From Pyxicephalus adspersus (taxonomy: Eukaryota; Chordata; Amphibia; Anura; Pyxicephalidae): a stretch of DNA of 64,000 bases. The notes beneath the pieces were generated by a model, which saw only the letters and a list, made by a program, of their open reading frames with translations, was not told where the DNA came from and made no database searches. The stretch lies in the NCBI RefSeq assembly GCF_032062135.1, contig NC_092860.1:125264430-125328429 (forward strand), in the 5' to 3' direction. Both the position numbers and the translations under genes were made by a program. Numbering within the stretch: position 1 is the first letter of the stretch; every line of letters begins with the position of its first letter. Shown in pieces: positions 26,291 through 37,924 of the stretch.

Positions 26291-27380
26291 TACGAGGGGG
26301 CGGTAAGAGGTTCCTGGCTTGGCCCCCTTCCAGATGAAATAAAAAAATGAATGTGGGGGCATATGACAGCCTAATATCTTAGTATGTAACTGTGCAAATA
26401 TCAGGTCAATGCGATTCATAAAAGCTTCTTTTAGTGAGAAGCAGAGGCACAAGCAAGTTTCACGTCGTTGGGGTTACAGGCCTCCATGAAGTTTTTGTTT
26501 CTGCAGGGAGAGTCAGCAAAGGACATTGACACTGAGTTGTTACAAACACTGGGGAAGAAGTTTCCTTCCTACAGCACTGTCAAAACCTGGATATCTCGTT
26601 TCAAGACTGGGCATTTCACCCTTGAAGAAGAGTCCCGCAGTGGGCGTCCCCCAAGCACAACTGACCCGGCATTCTGAGATGCTGTCCATGAGATAATTTT
26701 TGAGGACCGGCACTAATATTCGCAAAAAAGTTAACCCAGACACTTGACTCATGGGAGAGTGTTGGGTTTGTTATCACCACTATCCTAGACATGGGCAAGC
26801 TTTCAGCGATATGGGTGCTGAAATGTTTGAACCCTGATCAGAAGAAGGAACTAGTTGAAGCATCCAAAGCCGTTTTGGCCCATTTTGAAGTTGCACAGAA
26901 TTTTTGACTAGGTTAGTGACTGAGAATGAAACCTGGCTCCACATCTATGATCCTGAAAACCAAGGAACAGACAAAGGAATGGTGCCACAGCGGGTCCCCA
27001 CAGCCAAAGAAGTTCCGAACCCAGAAATTGTTCAAAATAGTCATGGCGTCTGTTTTCTAGGACAAAGACGATATTCTGTTGGTGGACTACCTACCTCAGG
27101 GCTCTAGTATCACAGGACAATATTATGCTAACCTCCTGGACCAGCTGAAGGAGGCAATTAAGATGAAACGCTGTGGAAAGTTGACCAAAGGGATCCTTTT
27201 TTTGCAGGACAATGCACCTGCACATACGTCCAATGTTGTGGCTGCCAAATTGAACACCCTGGGTTTCCAATTGGTCCACCATCCCCCCTACTCACCTGAC
27301 CTGGCCCATTTGGACTATTATCTGTTCCTGAATTTGAAAAAAAACACCTGAAGGGGCAACTTTTTGAGGACATTTCTGTT
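26291..27380 (+). pseudogene. mariner (DD34D) transposase relic, copy 2
   Basis: A decayed mariner element of the same family as copy 1, here with an intact 5' end and a lost 3' end. The end sequence 'cgagggggcggtaagaggtt' follows TA at 26291. The N-terminal helix-turn-helix part is clear at 26468-26677 (PSYSTVKTWISRFKTGHFT, then RSGRPPSTTDPAF) and ends in a stop. The middle is frameshifted. The first catalytic block reads LVTENETWLHIYDPE (26914 on), so Asn replaces the first catalytic Asp. The frame at 27079-27351 carries VDYLPQG, FLQDNAPAH and YSPDLAHLDYYLF, retaining the second and third Asp. Similarity to copy 1 stops near 27380, just before the C-terminal part. It cannot be active. Confidence 0.93.
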
Positions 27381-27955
27381 TTTATATCTCTTTGTTTTTT
27401 TATATCTCTTTCATTTGTTAAGCTAGAAAGAGCAGCCATACAACTGGAAGAGGAGTTAAGTAGAGATTTTTGAATTTGCCTCATTTCAGTATATATCTGA
27501 TGCAATGTTCTCGATTGCTGGTGGTGTCAAGAGCTGTATCATGGTTTATTATCCACCCATCAGGTATTTATAGATAAACATTACTAGAATAAATGAATTA
27601 ATAAATCTAATAGCTTATAAACAATCTCTGGTATAATAAAATGCTGTAACATCTACATACTATGTACCTTCATGTCCATACCCACTGTGTACCCTAACAA
27701 GATGGTTGTTGAATTACAGAGTGGAAAGTGTACCCATTGATAGTTGGTTGTTAGGAGGTAGAGCAGTGGCCACTGTGTACCTTAACATCCAGATCCTGAA
27801 ATACAACAGGGTGTGTTAATGTTCTGTTTTATTAGTTTAGCTTAAAGTGTATTCTAGGTTCCTATGCTTCTACTAAGTTTTTCATGAATCAGAAACAAGG
27901 CAACTGCTTTTATAACTCAGCTTTTACCCATAGCAGAATCTATTATTCACATCAT
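27381..27955. other. no recognisable feature
   Basis: Unique-looking sequence between the mariner relic and the hairpin at 27958. Confidence 0.4.
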
Positions 27956-27957
27956 TC

Positions 27958-28019
27958 AGTATCATGTATATCATATATTTTACAGAATATTTTACAGAAT
28001 ATATGATATACATGATACT
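27958..28019. repeat. perfect short hairpin, 22-bp stem
   Basis: Arms 27958-27979 and 27998-28019 are exact reverse complements. The left arm starts 'agtatcatgtatatcatata'. The 18-base loop contains a duplicated 'ttacag'. The size and shape resemble a small-RNA precursor, and equally an AT-rich cruciform or a young palindromic duplication. No expression evidence is available. Confidence 0.85.
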
Positions 28020-28029
28020 ATATAGTTTT

Positions 28030-29270
28030 ATATATTTTATATATAGTTTTCCCATTTAAAGCAAAATATGCTCACATAACACCCCTGACAAATCACAATA
28101 ATGTAATGCTGTTGGTGTACATGGTGTACATAGATTTAGATGATCTCTACTCAACCTAAAATTTTGGTTTCAACTTGCAGATCCATTTTTCAATTATAAC
28201 TTTTACCACTTTGACTCTGGCTGCAAATTATATTGTATTGATATAAGTCTTTGGCTGCTGACATTTCAAGATAACTGCAAAGCCCCTGAGAAGTATTGTC
28301 ACTAAAATTGTTTAAAATGTCAGGGGAGCCAATGGGAATATGTCCTAAAAGAAATGAGAAACTTCTTTTCCTGAAAAACAAAGGGAAACATTTGAAACAA
28401 ATCACTCTCTTGAATACCTAAATGTTACAAAGCTGTAGGTGTTTATTTTCTTACATTTCCTAAAGAATGTTAATAAAAACTGAGTCTGGCCAATATTATT
28501 ACCAGACCCTTTCTCAGGTATTAAACCTGGTTGGCAAGGGAAATAAACATCTTCAAAGCAGAATACTGTATCTGAACCATGGGCCAAATAGAATTGGCTT
28601 TGAATTGCTACTGTCGTTTCTGGTGGTCAGCCTACTGGGTAGTGTGCAAAGGTTATAATGTCTAAAAAAAAGTTTGGGAGAGAAAATTCTACTAATGCAG
28701 AAGATTCACCCAGACATGGAAAGCAAGCAAATCACAGCTTGTGAAAACCATCACCCATAACAAAAAGTGGCCATGTGTCACAAAGAAACAAAAGCTTCAA
28801 AGAAGGTTTGGCCTAATATTCCCAAAAAGTTGTTGAGTTGTCTCACCATGCAGGAAGATGGCGTACTGAATGCTTAAAAAAAGTACTTAAGTTGCTTGAT
28901 ATACACTGAACAATGGGATTCTGTAGCAAAACATTTCCCTGTTCATAAATACAGTGCAAGTAGCCTGGCCTGTCAAATCTACAGGAGTAGAGCAACAGAA
29001 GTGGACATAAATGGGAGTAAAAAGGTGCAATGATTGTTTATGGCAATGTAAAACATCCCACAGTTAAGTGGTGGGTTTCTTTCAGTAAATTTTCTGTCAT
29101 TTATTGTGTAAAGGACACTTGTTAATGACGCATTATTAGGGAACCAAAAATGTTAAGGGACTCTGCATAAAATTGTGAGAAAAAGGATTTCTGCAATATC
29201 AGACAAGGCAATACTAGCCAGCTTTTTGTTAAGGATGTACTTGCTGGGGCAGTAAAAAAAAAATTTGTTA
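28030..29270. other. no supported gene
   Basis: Unique-looking sequence. Short open frames on both strands resemble nothing known. Confidence 0.4.
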
Positions 29271-29278
29271 TAAGGAAG

Positions 29279-29639
29279 GGCAAGAGCAGGGGTCCCCAAC
29301 CCCCGTCCATCTGACAGGTGGGCCAGCAGAGCATGGAGACCAGTGGTGGTCCATGACTCTGGCCCATACAACCCCCAGTGGGGTCAGGAGAAGGACTCCG
29401 CTTGGGGGGACTCACCAGCCAGAGCCGCCGACCACGTCTCCCATATGGATCTCAGGCTCAGGGCGGGTTGTGTCTCTGAACTCTCTCCCATCACAGGCTC
29501 AGACCTGCAACGGGAGAGTGGGCCAGTTCTAGCATTATGACGTCACTCTGGGGGAAGTTTCTTCCCCTTTGAGTGACACAGGACTCCGTAGATCCAGTGG
29601 TCCGAGAACTGCAAAAGGTTGGGGACCACTGGGCAAGAC
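29279..29639. mobile_element. non-autonomous hAT element (MITE) with target duplication
   Basis: The element spans 29287-29631 (345 bp). The left end 'caggggtccccaacc' and the right end 'ggttggggaccactg' are inverted repeats with one mismatch. The 8-base flanks are ggcaagag (29279-29286) and ggcaagac (29632-29639), matching at 7 of 8 positions as expected of a hAT target duplication. The interior is GC-rich for this window and has no transposase. Long open frames inside it are a by-product of that composition. The near-intact ends suggest a fairly young insertion. Confidence 0.88.
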
Positions 29640-30125
29640 CACAGAGAGAAATGGTAGGTGCTGAAAGTGGCAAGTTGGTCCAGAAGGGATACACCTGGAA
29701 GAGGTCTGAATAAACACCTATACTGCTATGGTTAATGTCAAATTTCAGAAGATTTTGTTTGCAGAGAGACTGCTAACAGATGAGTTATTATGAGTTAAGT
29801 TTCTTGGGAAATAACCCCTCATCTGAGTGTATTCCCTATGGAGACATTATCTTGTCAAAAGTGATGGTTATTATCTCAGTAGTGGGGCCCTGCAGAACTG
29901 TAGTGCTAAAGAAGCCAGATGAAGGAAGCACAGTGTGCAAAAGGAAATGCAGGTGCCTAAAACACATCTGGTGTGCTTCTAGCTCATGTATTTCAAAGAA
30001 AATGCATGTATTTAAAAGCACCATCTCATTTAAAAATGTAATCAATAAATAATTACTGACACTTTTAACTACTACAAGTTTACATAAAAAACAAATGTGA
30101 CAAGTTTAAAGCAATGAAGGGTTAT
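29640..30125. other. no recognisable feature
   Basis: No supported gene or repeat. Confidence 0.4.
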
Positions 30126-30130
30126 CTGAC

Positions 30131-30155
30131 CCCACCCCCCCCCCACCCCACCCAA
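30131..30155. repeat. C-rich low-complexity tract
   Basis: Runs of four to ten C broken by single A. The minus strand is G-rich and could form a G-quadruplex. Confidence 0.85.
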
Positions 30156-31255
30156 TTGTTTTTGAAACCTTTGTGATAAGGAGGGGTTGAGAACAATCAG
30201 TCAAATGAAAATGACTGGAATTTATGATGAGTAAATCATCAGACATCAATAAAAAAAATATAAAATAAAGTAAATCGAACGCTTACAAAAAAGCTACGGT
30301 AATTGCTAGGAGACAATTTGCTAAAGTAAGGTATTGGAGAGACTCCAGGAACAGTGTTTGAAAGCTGCATTATCACTGCAGAATAGTAATCATTAATGTA
30401 TACTTAGTAAACCATTCTGCAACTATAATGTAACTACAGTAATTGTCTTTGAGATTGAATCTAAAAGAATGAGACTAGAAAAGCATATATTTGCATATCT
30501 ATATTTAAATGGACTACTTAATGTCAAATACATGTTGACAAGAAGAATGTGCATGGCTTACTTATTATAATCGTTAAGAAATCATTAATATGGATTCATC
30601 TAGCTAATACATGTTGCAAAATGTAAGTAGTTACTTTGACCGTAGAATTGTGCAACTGAAATTAAAATATTGTGGTGACAGGCTAACATGACCTTTCTTA
30701 CCAGGAATTTTTGGAACCTTAGGACTCTTTTACAGTTTCTAGGGGTTGAGCAAAAAACAATTTCTGTTTCTCTGTTAGATTTTTTGTCAGAGGGTTAGTC
30801 TTCCTGCTGCTTCACACTGTAAGCATATCATTTTCCCCTGACCAATATTATAGGGCCACAGACATAAGGGACCACTACTCTCAGCACCAATGTATGAAAT
30901 CACTTCTCCACTGTCAAAGGAGAACTCTCCACTGAATAAAAAGGCATGTGTGGGTGCTGTATTGCCTCCTATGTTTTTAACATTAGTATTGACAGGTGTA
31001 TTTCAGGCGACATGGAAGATAGGAACATTTTTTATAGGCGCTGAGTTTACTATTTTTCAACATTGTATTATGAACATGTTTGATGTTACAGTGAAAGCCC
31101 AGAAATTTTCCACTAATATTGACTCCAACTCATGCCCCTTTGTAAGTTTATGGCATAAGGACATTTTACACAACATTTTACAATAATATGGGTTGTAGAT
31201 GACAAAACTGCATATTTGACAAGCATTTAAGAGACAGGTGATTGGTAGGCAAGTT
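30156..31255. other. no recognisable feature
   Basis: AT-rich, unique-looking sequence without a supported gene. Confidence 0.4.
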
Positions 31256-31256
31256 T

Positions 31257-31690
31257 TAAAAAAGGTGATTTTAGGAGTTTTTGAAATGTGCTGAAGATAG
31301 GAGGCTGTGGAGTGATTTAGAAGCAAAGAACATCTCAGTAAAATGGAAGCCAATGTGGAGATTTGAAAAGAGAAAATAGATGAGAAGTGTGAAGAATATA
31401 TAAGTCAGGCTGCAGCATTTATAACAGGTTAAAGAGATGAGAGTCTGGTGAGTGGAATACCAGAGGAGGATGTTACAGTAGTAAAAGTGTGAGAGATAAT
31501 AGGAGCTTATATAAGTTTGGTGGTCTCTGGAGTCAGGAAGGGACATATTTTGTACAAATGGAAGTGGTAAGACCTAGAGAAGTTTTTTGTGTGGGGAGTA
31601 AAGGAAAGTGTAGAATCAAAGGTGACACCAATATCATACAATGCAGAGCAAGGAACAGTAAGCCAGAGGTAAAATATCTCCTCTTTTGGC
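31257..31690 (-). pseudogene. old LINE 3' fragment (CR1/L2/Rex-like RT C-terminal part)
   Basis: Minus-strand translation around 31507-31755 reads LYDIGVTFDSTLSFTPHTKN. This matches the 'LGV.FD..LSF..HI' region downstream of the RT domain in CR1/L2-type LINEs. It continues, with frameshifts, into a decayed SR.DYCN-type block and NAA. The same DNA aligns with 45930-46270, for example 'gtggaataccagagagga' there and 'gtggaataccagaggagg' here. This copy is more diverged and lacks the 3' tail. Confidence 0.65.
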
Positions 31691-31699
31691 TGTGTGTAC

Positions 31700-31960
31700 A
31701 ACAGTAAATAGGCAGATAGCATTGGGGCATACTTTGGGTCCTTGAACTGTGGCATTTAAACAATGTTCACTTGGCACTACTTTAGTATTGTTACTGAACT
31801 TGTCCTTCCCTTTATTACCTCAGGCATCTTCTGATAGTTACTTCCTACATTATAATGCACCATGCCACAAACTTTAAGTAATCCTAAACTAGTTTTTTGA
31901 CAATGGGTTCACTATACTTAAATGGCTGCTGCAATTACTAGATTGCAATCCAATAGAGCA
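31700..31960. other. no recognisable feature
   Basis: Short spacer between two repeats. Confidence 0.4.
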
Positions 31961-31964
31961 TATA

Positions 31965-32450
31965 TATAGATACTAGCTGATTACCCGCCTTTGCCCAGTT
32001 ATTTATTTATTGCAATCCTTTATTATACAGGAAAAGGAATCAAATAAAGCTATAGTGATTTTCTTGTCTACGGCGTTGTTTCATTTTTTTGCCTTTGATT
32101 GCACTCGGCCAATTGCCTTACTTTTTCTCGAAAGCATTATAAAAGGCCAGAAATGTGTAAGACAGTCCAAAAAAAAGTATGTAAAAATATAAGCAAAAGG
32201 CACACTGTGACTGAGCAATATATACACACATACATACATACATGCAAATATACCTCTGACAAATACCACAGCACTGCACAAAGATGACTCGTGCACTCAC
32301 ATGAGTCTCAGTCATATGTATGGCAAGTTTGGTTAAAATGTCTCCATGCGTTTTTGAGTGGTGGTGGAACATACATACATACACATACACATGAATACAT
32401 ATAATTTTGTGTATATATATATATCTTTATATATATATATATATATGGTA
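31965..32450 (+). repeat. unclassified dispersed repeat ending in (CATA)n and (TA)n
   Basis: It starts near 'actagctgattacccgcctt', contains 'agtttggttaaaatgtctcc', and ends in 'acatacatacatacacatac' followed by an AT microsatellite (32409-32446). This layout recurs in many animal interspersed repeats and suggests a non-LTR-like 3' region. No coding sequence survives and the class is uncertain. Confidence 0.45.
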
Positions 32451-32454
32451 TAAT

Positions 32455-33570
32455 AATTTGGCTTCCATTCAGATAATTGGACTAGCAGGGGACTATTGAA
32501 TTATGCTATGGAACACATCACATGTAGTTATGTAGTTACGCATTTTATCATGATAATCCTGTTTCTTCGATGTTACTGCTCTTGTTGCTTCAGTTGACCT
32601 CCTGCTTTTCTTAGTACTTAGAAGCCCCCCATGTGCACTCTTTTTTTTATATAAACTGCTGCTTCATTTAGTGTAAATGTCATGAATTATGGTGTGGGCA
32701 CAATCTAGTGCTAGAACCCAGCAGCATGTCTATGACCTCCACAAATTTGTCAGTGAGTGTATGTGTGTGTTTTATCATACCAGCAAAAAAAAATACCACA
32801 GTCTCAACACTTTTTAAGCTTTTATCATTAGCTTTAAAAAAGAAAATTATTTTTAGTAAACTGTTTTAGGATTCTACTGGACATAACTAGCAGAAATATA
32901 CACAATTTACGTACCTTCATTTTAAAACAATTTCAATTCATGTGGCATATACTTTTATTAGACTCCAAAATAATTGGCTAAATAGGAACTTTTAAAAAAA
33001 AAATAGTGAAGTAACATTTCAGCAAGGCAATCAATGCAGCATTATATAAAATGAAAGGAAAAAAAACGCAAAATTGCAAACACAAAGTATTACACGCCAT
33101 AATAAAAGAATTGATTTTTTTGTCTGTGCCTCCCTTAGGAAAATGTAGTCTCAATATAATAAGTAAACTAGTTCAAATCAGCCTTAAAGCAATTTATAGT
33201 CTGGCTTTATTTTTTAATCTCTGCTACATGAACAGATCTGAATTTTCTATTGTATTTTACTGTAACACAGAGCCTCATCAGTAATCACTCAGTATCCTAA
33301 CCTCAGGGTTGTAACAATGTGCTTCTTAAAGCACTTTTATTAAAGTGTTAATACGTCCATTGTTAAAGACACATGCTATAATCTCACACTTCATTTGCAT
33401 AGTGATACATTTAATTGTGACAAACTACTTAATGGATAATGACAACTTGGATAATTACTTGATAAAGTCTAAGATTCCTCCATGCTCTGTAATTTTTCAG
33501 TTTTGTTTAACTTTTCCTTTTTCTGAGGTTTGAAGAAACAGCTTATTGTAAATTAAAAACACATACTGAA
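32455..33570. other. no recognisable feature
   Basis: AT-rich, unique-looking sequence. Confidence 0.4.
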
Positions 33571-33574
33571 CACA

Positions 33575-33800
33575 AAGACCCTCAAAGGGGCTCACAATCT
33601 AATGTCTCCCCCATAGTCATATGTCATTAACACCGTCTAAGGCCAATTTTGAGGAGCAGCCAATTTCTGTATGTTTTTGAGATATGAGAGGATACCTATG
33701 AAAATATGGGGAGAACATACCAACTCCTTGCAGATAGTGTCCTGGCTGAAATTCAAACCTAGGACCAATCTGGGACCTTGCTGTCCAATCCTGTAAAGTA
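33575..33800. repeat. widespread fish/amphibian interspersed repeat
   Basis: The series 'ggggctcacaatctaatgtc', 'tgtatgtttttgagatatga', 'ggggagaacataccaactcc' and 'gcagatagtgtcctggctga' matches, in order, a repeat I know from many fish and frog genomes. In intact copies it continues as 'gattcgaacc...'. The copy is about 225 bp and moderately diverged. Its transposon class is not certain from the sequence. Confidence 0.65.
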
Positions 33801-35265
33801 ATCTCTCGTCAGTTCTAATTAGGAGGCGAGCTCCCAGTTATAATATTAATAATGACAGCATTGGACTGGCTCAGCCAGAGGACTAAACGATTCTTCAGTG
33901 GGCCATTCACTGGTTGACCCCTGTACTTAGTCCGGAGAATGTTCCCTTGGTCTAATTGACAAATTGCCAGTATAAACGGTGCAGTATTACTGTACCAGAT
34001 GTACAACCAATGTCTTCAGAACTTGATATGCTCAGGCACAGTGTAACAATGTGCATTAATGTCCACTGCCTCCTACACCTTGTCTACTGGCCATCAACTA
34101 CATACTACACGATAAACGAAGCACACTGCAGCAGTTGGGTGCACCTGAGGAGATGAAAGGTGTAAACGGGTGAACAGAATGTTTGGGAGGTCGTCATGTT
34201 GTCATGTTGTGCAGCTGCACGCAGGCACCATATAAGTACCTATTACATTTGTAATATAATATAACAGTTAAACCTTCTTTAAAGTTAAACATTCTGCCTA
34301 GACCATGCTGCCTAACTACTTTATCATGTTTTTTTTGTCTATAACATTTTACTCATATTTTTACTTCCATTTACAAAAAACATAATGAGGTTTCCCATGT
34401 GCTGTAACTGAGAAAAAGTAGATAAAACAATCCCCATTCATAACTATGTAATCCACATGCAGCACTGATTGTATATCACAATTTGGATTATCCATAAGGT
34501 AACACAAAAGATCAGAATTTATTTTCAAGTATCTTGTTCTTTTTGTTGAAACATTACATTCATAGGTGTGCGTGTGAATGTGTATGTGCGTATGTAAGTG
34601 AAACTTTTCATTAGAAGATTACCTGAACTATATAAGTTTTAAACAAGTTTAGTAAACAACTATTCAAAGATTCACATAAAGGGGTTATTTTTTTCATAAA
34701 CATATCGAAGTTATCATTCTAATTTAAAAATCTTACACTTGGAGATAATGTCACAGTTGGGCATAGGTTGCAGTAAAAATATTGACTGAATTACCTTGTA
34801 CAGTAATTCTTTATTCAGTTCTCCAAGTCTACTATTTTAATAAAGTTCACCGCAGCCCCTCCACGCTTCCTCAATTACCCATCCTCCTATAAACCCTCCC
34901 ATTTTATCTCTTTTATATTTTTTTTCATTTATTGGTATGTATTGTTTTCGGTAATATACTGTTTGGATTCTTCCTTATATATTTTATATAAGGAAGATAT
35001 ATTTTTCTGCTATTTTTTCTGCTCTGGTATTTTACTTTTCCTAAAAATGAAGTTTTTGAATAAGAAACATAATCTTAACAATTTGAGAATTTTTTTGTTT
35101 TACAAAAACATTTGTATAAAAAGTGTGTACACACATATAGGGAGATATAGGGACAGTTAAATTTTGTCTTTACATTTAGAGGTTATGCTTGTTGCATGAG
35201 GTGAACATAATTGCTTTACTTTACTGCACATTGCATTTCTTATATGGCTGATATGTTATCCCAAG
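33801..35265. other. no supported gene; one perfect small hairpin
   Basis: AT-rich sequence. A 12-bp perfect hairpin lies at 34970-34996 ('cttccttatata', three-T loop, inverse arm). Confidence 0.5.
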
Positions 35266-35267
35266 AA

Positions 35268-35375
35268 CTATTATTTTTATTATTATTATTAATATTAACA
35301 TTAATATTAATAAACAGGATTTATATAGCACAACGCTGTACATTCAATAGGCATACAGGAAGACAATGATTACAG
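35268..35375 (-). mobile_element. LINE 3' tail fragment
   Basis: (ATT)n-type sequence followed by 'aataaacaggatttatatag' and 'cacaacgctgtacattcaat' matches the tail of the LINE at 45355-46320. Only the tail survives. Confidence 0.7.
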
Positions 35376-36990
35376 TAAAATGGAAAACCACTAGATAAAT
35401 ATTGTTATTTCACTCTTTACAAACCCCTCTTTTAAATTAAAAAAATAAAGACTAGTAGGTATCAAATGTTTCAATTGTAAATCAAGGTACTGGATGTACC
35501 CACCAACAATAAAATGGGTTTTCTCTCAAAGACAAATTTTCATTTTGTATAAACATCACCATTATCATTTTGTCCAATTTGTTTAAATGTTCACATAAAA
35601 TCAAGCAGAAATATTCTTTAGTAGTTTTTAAGTCCTAATGTTTCTACTCTTACTATATTTCTATCTGGGAAATTTCTTTCTTAGACATCAATAGCAAAAT
35701 GTGTTCTATAAAAACCATCCAAACTGCTGTAGAACTAATGATCAGCTTTTTGAACTGAGAATATACTTTGCATAATTAAATGCAGTTATAAAAAAAATGA
35801 ATTAGTAAAGTTATTAAAAACACAATACAGGGATGGCATGCCGTTTTTGGAAATGACTGTACCAGTGTCATCGCTTTGCAATTAAAGAAACATGTTTTCT
35901 GATAATAGAGCTTAAAGACATGTTTAAATATTAATGTCCTTATTTGCAGAGGGCTCAACAACAAACTGCTTGGAGTGAAATTCTCTTCTGGCCATGTATA
36001 AATAGCACAATTAAAAGCGTCTCGTTCACAAGTCTGATTTGCAGATGTAATGTATGTAATGGGCTATTTGAAAGATAAAAAATGACATCAGCTGCGTAAT
36101 GTTCTCGTTTAATAGACTTCACAGTGATTTCCAGAATCTGATTATTTCAAGGGAGATAACTAGTGATGAAGAGTCTTTAATGATCATTTCAGGTTCTTAA
36201 GGGATTTTGCTCAGCATGGAGTAAATGTGACCATTCACTGATGAAAATTTGATAATGTAACAGGGTAGACTGCAAATTGTATTCTGAGTTTATTAGTACT
36301 TGTATCCTATCTAATGGGACACAATCAGCCAATTTACTTTAACTAACATCACTACTTGTTTAAAGTGTAGAATTTTTTAAATAAAATCATAAATCCATGG
36401 TGATCGCATGGCATTGGTAATAAACAAAGACAATCATCAACAGTATTAGTGAATAATGGGTTTGCTTTCTTAACAAAGTTGTAATTTAAAAAATGTAAAA
36501 AAATACCAATGCTTTTGTGGTTTTTCGATTGAAATGGGCTTTAAATAGCTCCCAATGGTCCTTTAGGAATCATTTAGAGCCTACTGCAACTCAACAACAA
36601 TATTTAAAAATTTTTGTTGAAAAGTAAAACTTATCTAGGCACTTACAGTAAGATGCAGTGCAGACTGAAATAATAGAAATAATACTGCTGGGGAATCTAC
36701 AATAAGCAGTTTTAAAATTTCACAATTTAACTCTTAATTCCAGTGAGCCTTCACTAACAGCTTTTTCGTCACCCCCTGCACCCAAACACTTACATAGAAT
36801 AGGAACAGGTTAATTGAGAGAGAAAGAATACTTACCTTACCCTTTAAACCACTGGTTTTTCTTCTTTTCACTGTAGCTCTGGAATGTGGATTGTCCCTTT
36901 ACCTCTGATCCCATTATATGGGATTTTTTTCAATGCAAAAGCAGCCACATCACTACGGAAGTTTGAGTGATTTTTAGTGTACAAGTCTTG
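35376..36990. other. repeat-poor sequence, no supported gene
   Basis: No exon or transposon was recognised. The stretch around 36000-36250 is less A/T-monotonous and could be tested for conservation. Confidence 0.35.
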
Positions 36991-36999
36991 TATCGATCA

Positions 37000-37640
37000 G
37001 TACCCAGGCAAAAAGCCTTCAGGTGTAAGGAATGTTCTTCTGCTTTAACCTTTATACTCCACAAACTAATCATTAAAATCCCAGGAGGAGGACTTGCAGA
37101 AGTTGGAAGACAACAAGTAAGCCATGAAAAACCCTCAAGTTTTGTTAGACAAGGCAGGTTATGCTTAAAACAGACCTATCACCACATTTTTTTACTTTAT
37201 ATACAATGGTAGATAACCCTTTTAGAAAAAGTGAAAATTTGTTTTATTTAAAAAAAAAAAAAGAAGGGGAAGCCCCTCCTCTTCTGTCTTTACTGCCATG
37301 GCAGTAAAGACTAAATAAGAAGCCCAGAGCTGCTCCTTCTGTACATGCCTGATCTGAAGCCTGAACAGAAGGGGCTTTTCCCTGCAGTGAAAATAAAAGT
37401 GATGATTTCACACATTCGTAGTGCAAGATCAGGTGATGAAGGCAAAAGCTGGATGACGAAGGAAGAAGATGGCTACACCCAGGGGGTTGGCGTTCCAGGA
37501 CAAAGAAAGAATTCAGGATCGAATGAAAGCCAGTTATGGGGGTTTTTGTCTAAGACCTTTTTTTTTAAAAAAAAGAAAGTAGGGGAAGGTAGGTGGTATT
37601 TTTTTATTTTATTGAAAGTTTTGCTTTAGGAGACAAGTGA
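37000..37640. repeat. probable dispersed repeat
   Basis: The central part, 'gaagcccctcctcttctgtc' with 'tgtacatgcctgatc' about 75 bases on, shares phrases with 59450-59545 ('agcccccttctgtgcatgcc'). A small inverted repeat, 'ctttactgccatggcagtaaag', lies near 37290. The boundaries are unclear. Confidence 0.35.
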
Positions 37641-37740
37641 ATCATTTATTTTAGAACATGGCTATAACAATTTAGGACCAAATATTCAGATTCTGTTTTA
37701 TTTTATAGGCATTATATTATTATAAATTAAACTTATGATT

Positions 37741-37924
37741 ACAAAAGGTTCTCATACTGCTTAAAGTTTTGCAGTTGGTGCTAAGTTGGTGCTTACCTTT
37801 CTGAGCTGACGATAGTAATGATTTACCATGTTTCGAGCTTACATTAAAACTAATTGCAAGAAATTCTGGATCTTGATAGTTTAGCACCAACTGCAAAACT
37901 TTAAGCAGTATGAGAATCTTTTGT
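37741..37924. repeat. foldback element, 44-bp near-perfect arms
   Basis: Arm 37741-37784 (starting 'acaaaaggttctcatactgc') is the reverse complement of arm 37881-37924 with a single mismatch. The two are separated by 96 bases. No target duplication is obvious, although short non-autonomous DNA transposons often look like this. The transcript would form a long hairpin and could feed small-RNA pathways. That is speculation. Confidence 0.85.

Noticed and set aside
29122..29717. Several 60-97 codon frames on both strands
   Set aside because: They fall largely within the GC-rich hAT MITE and have no protein resemblance.
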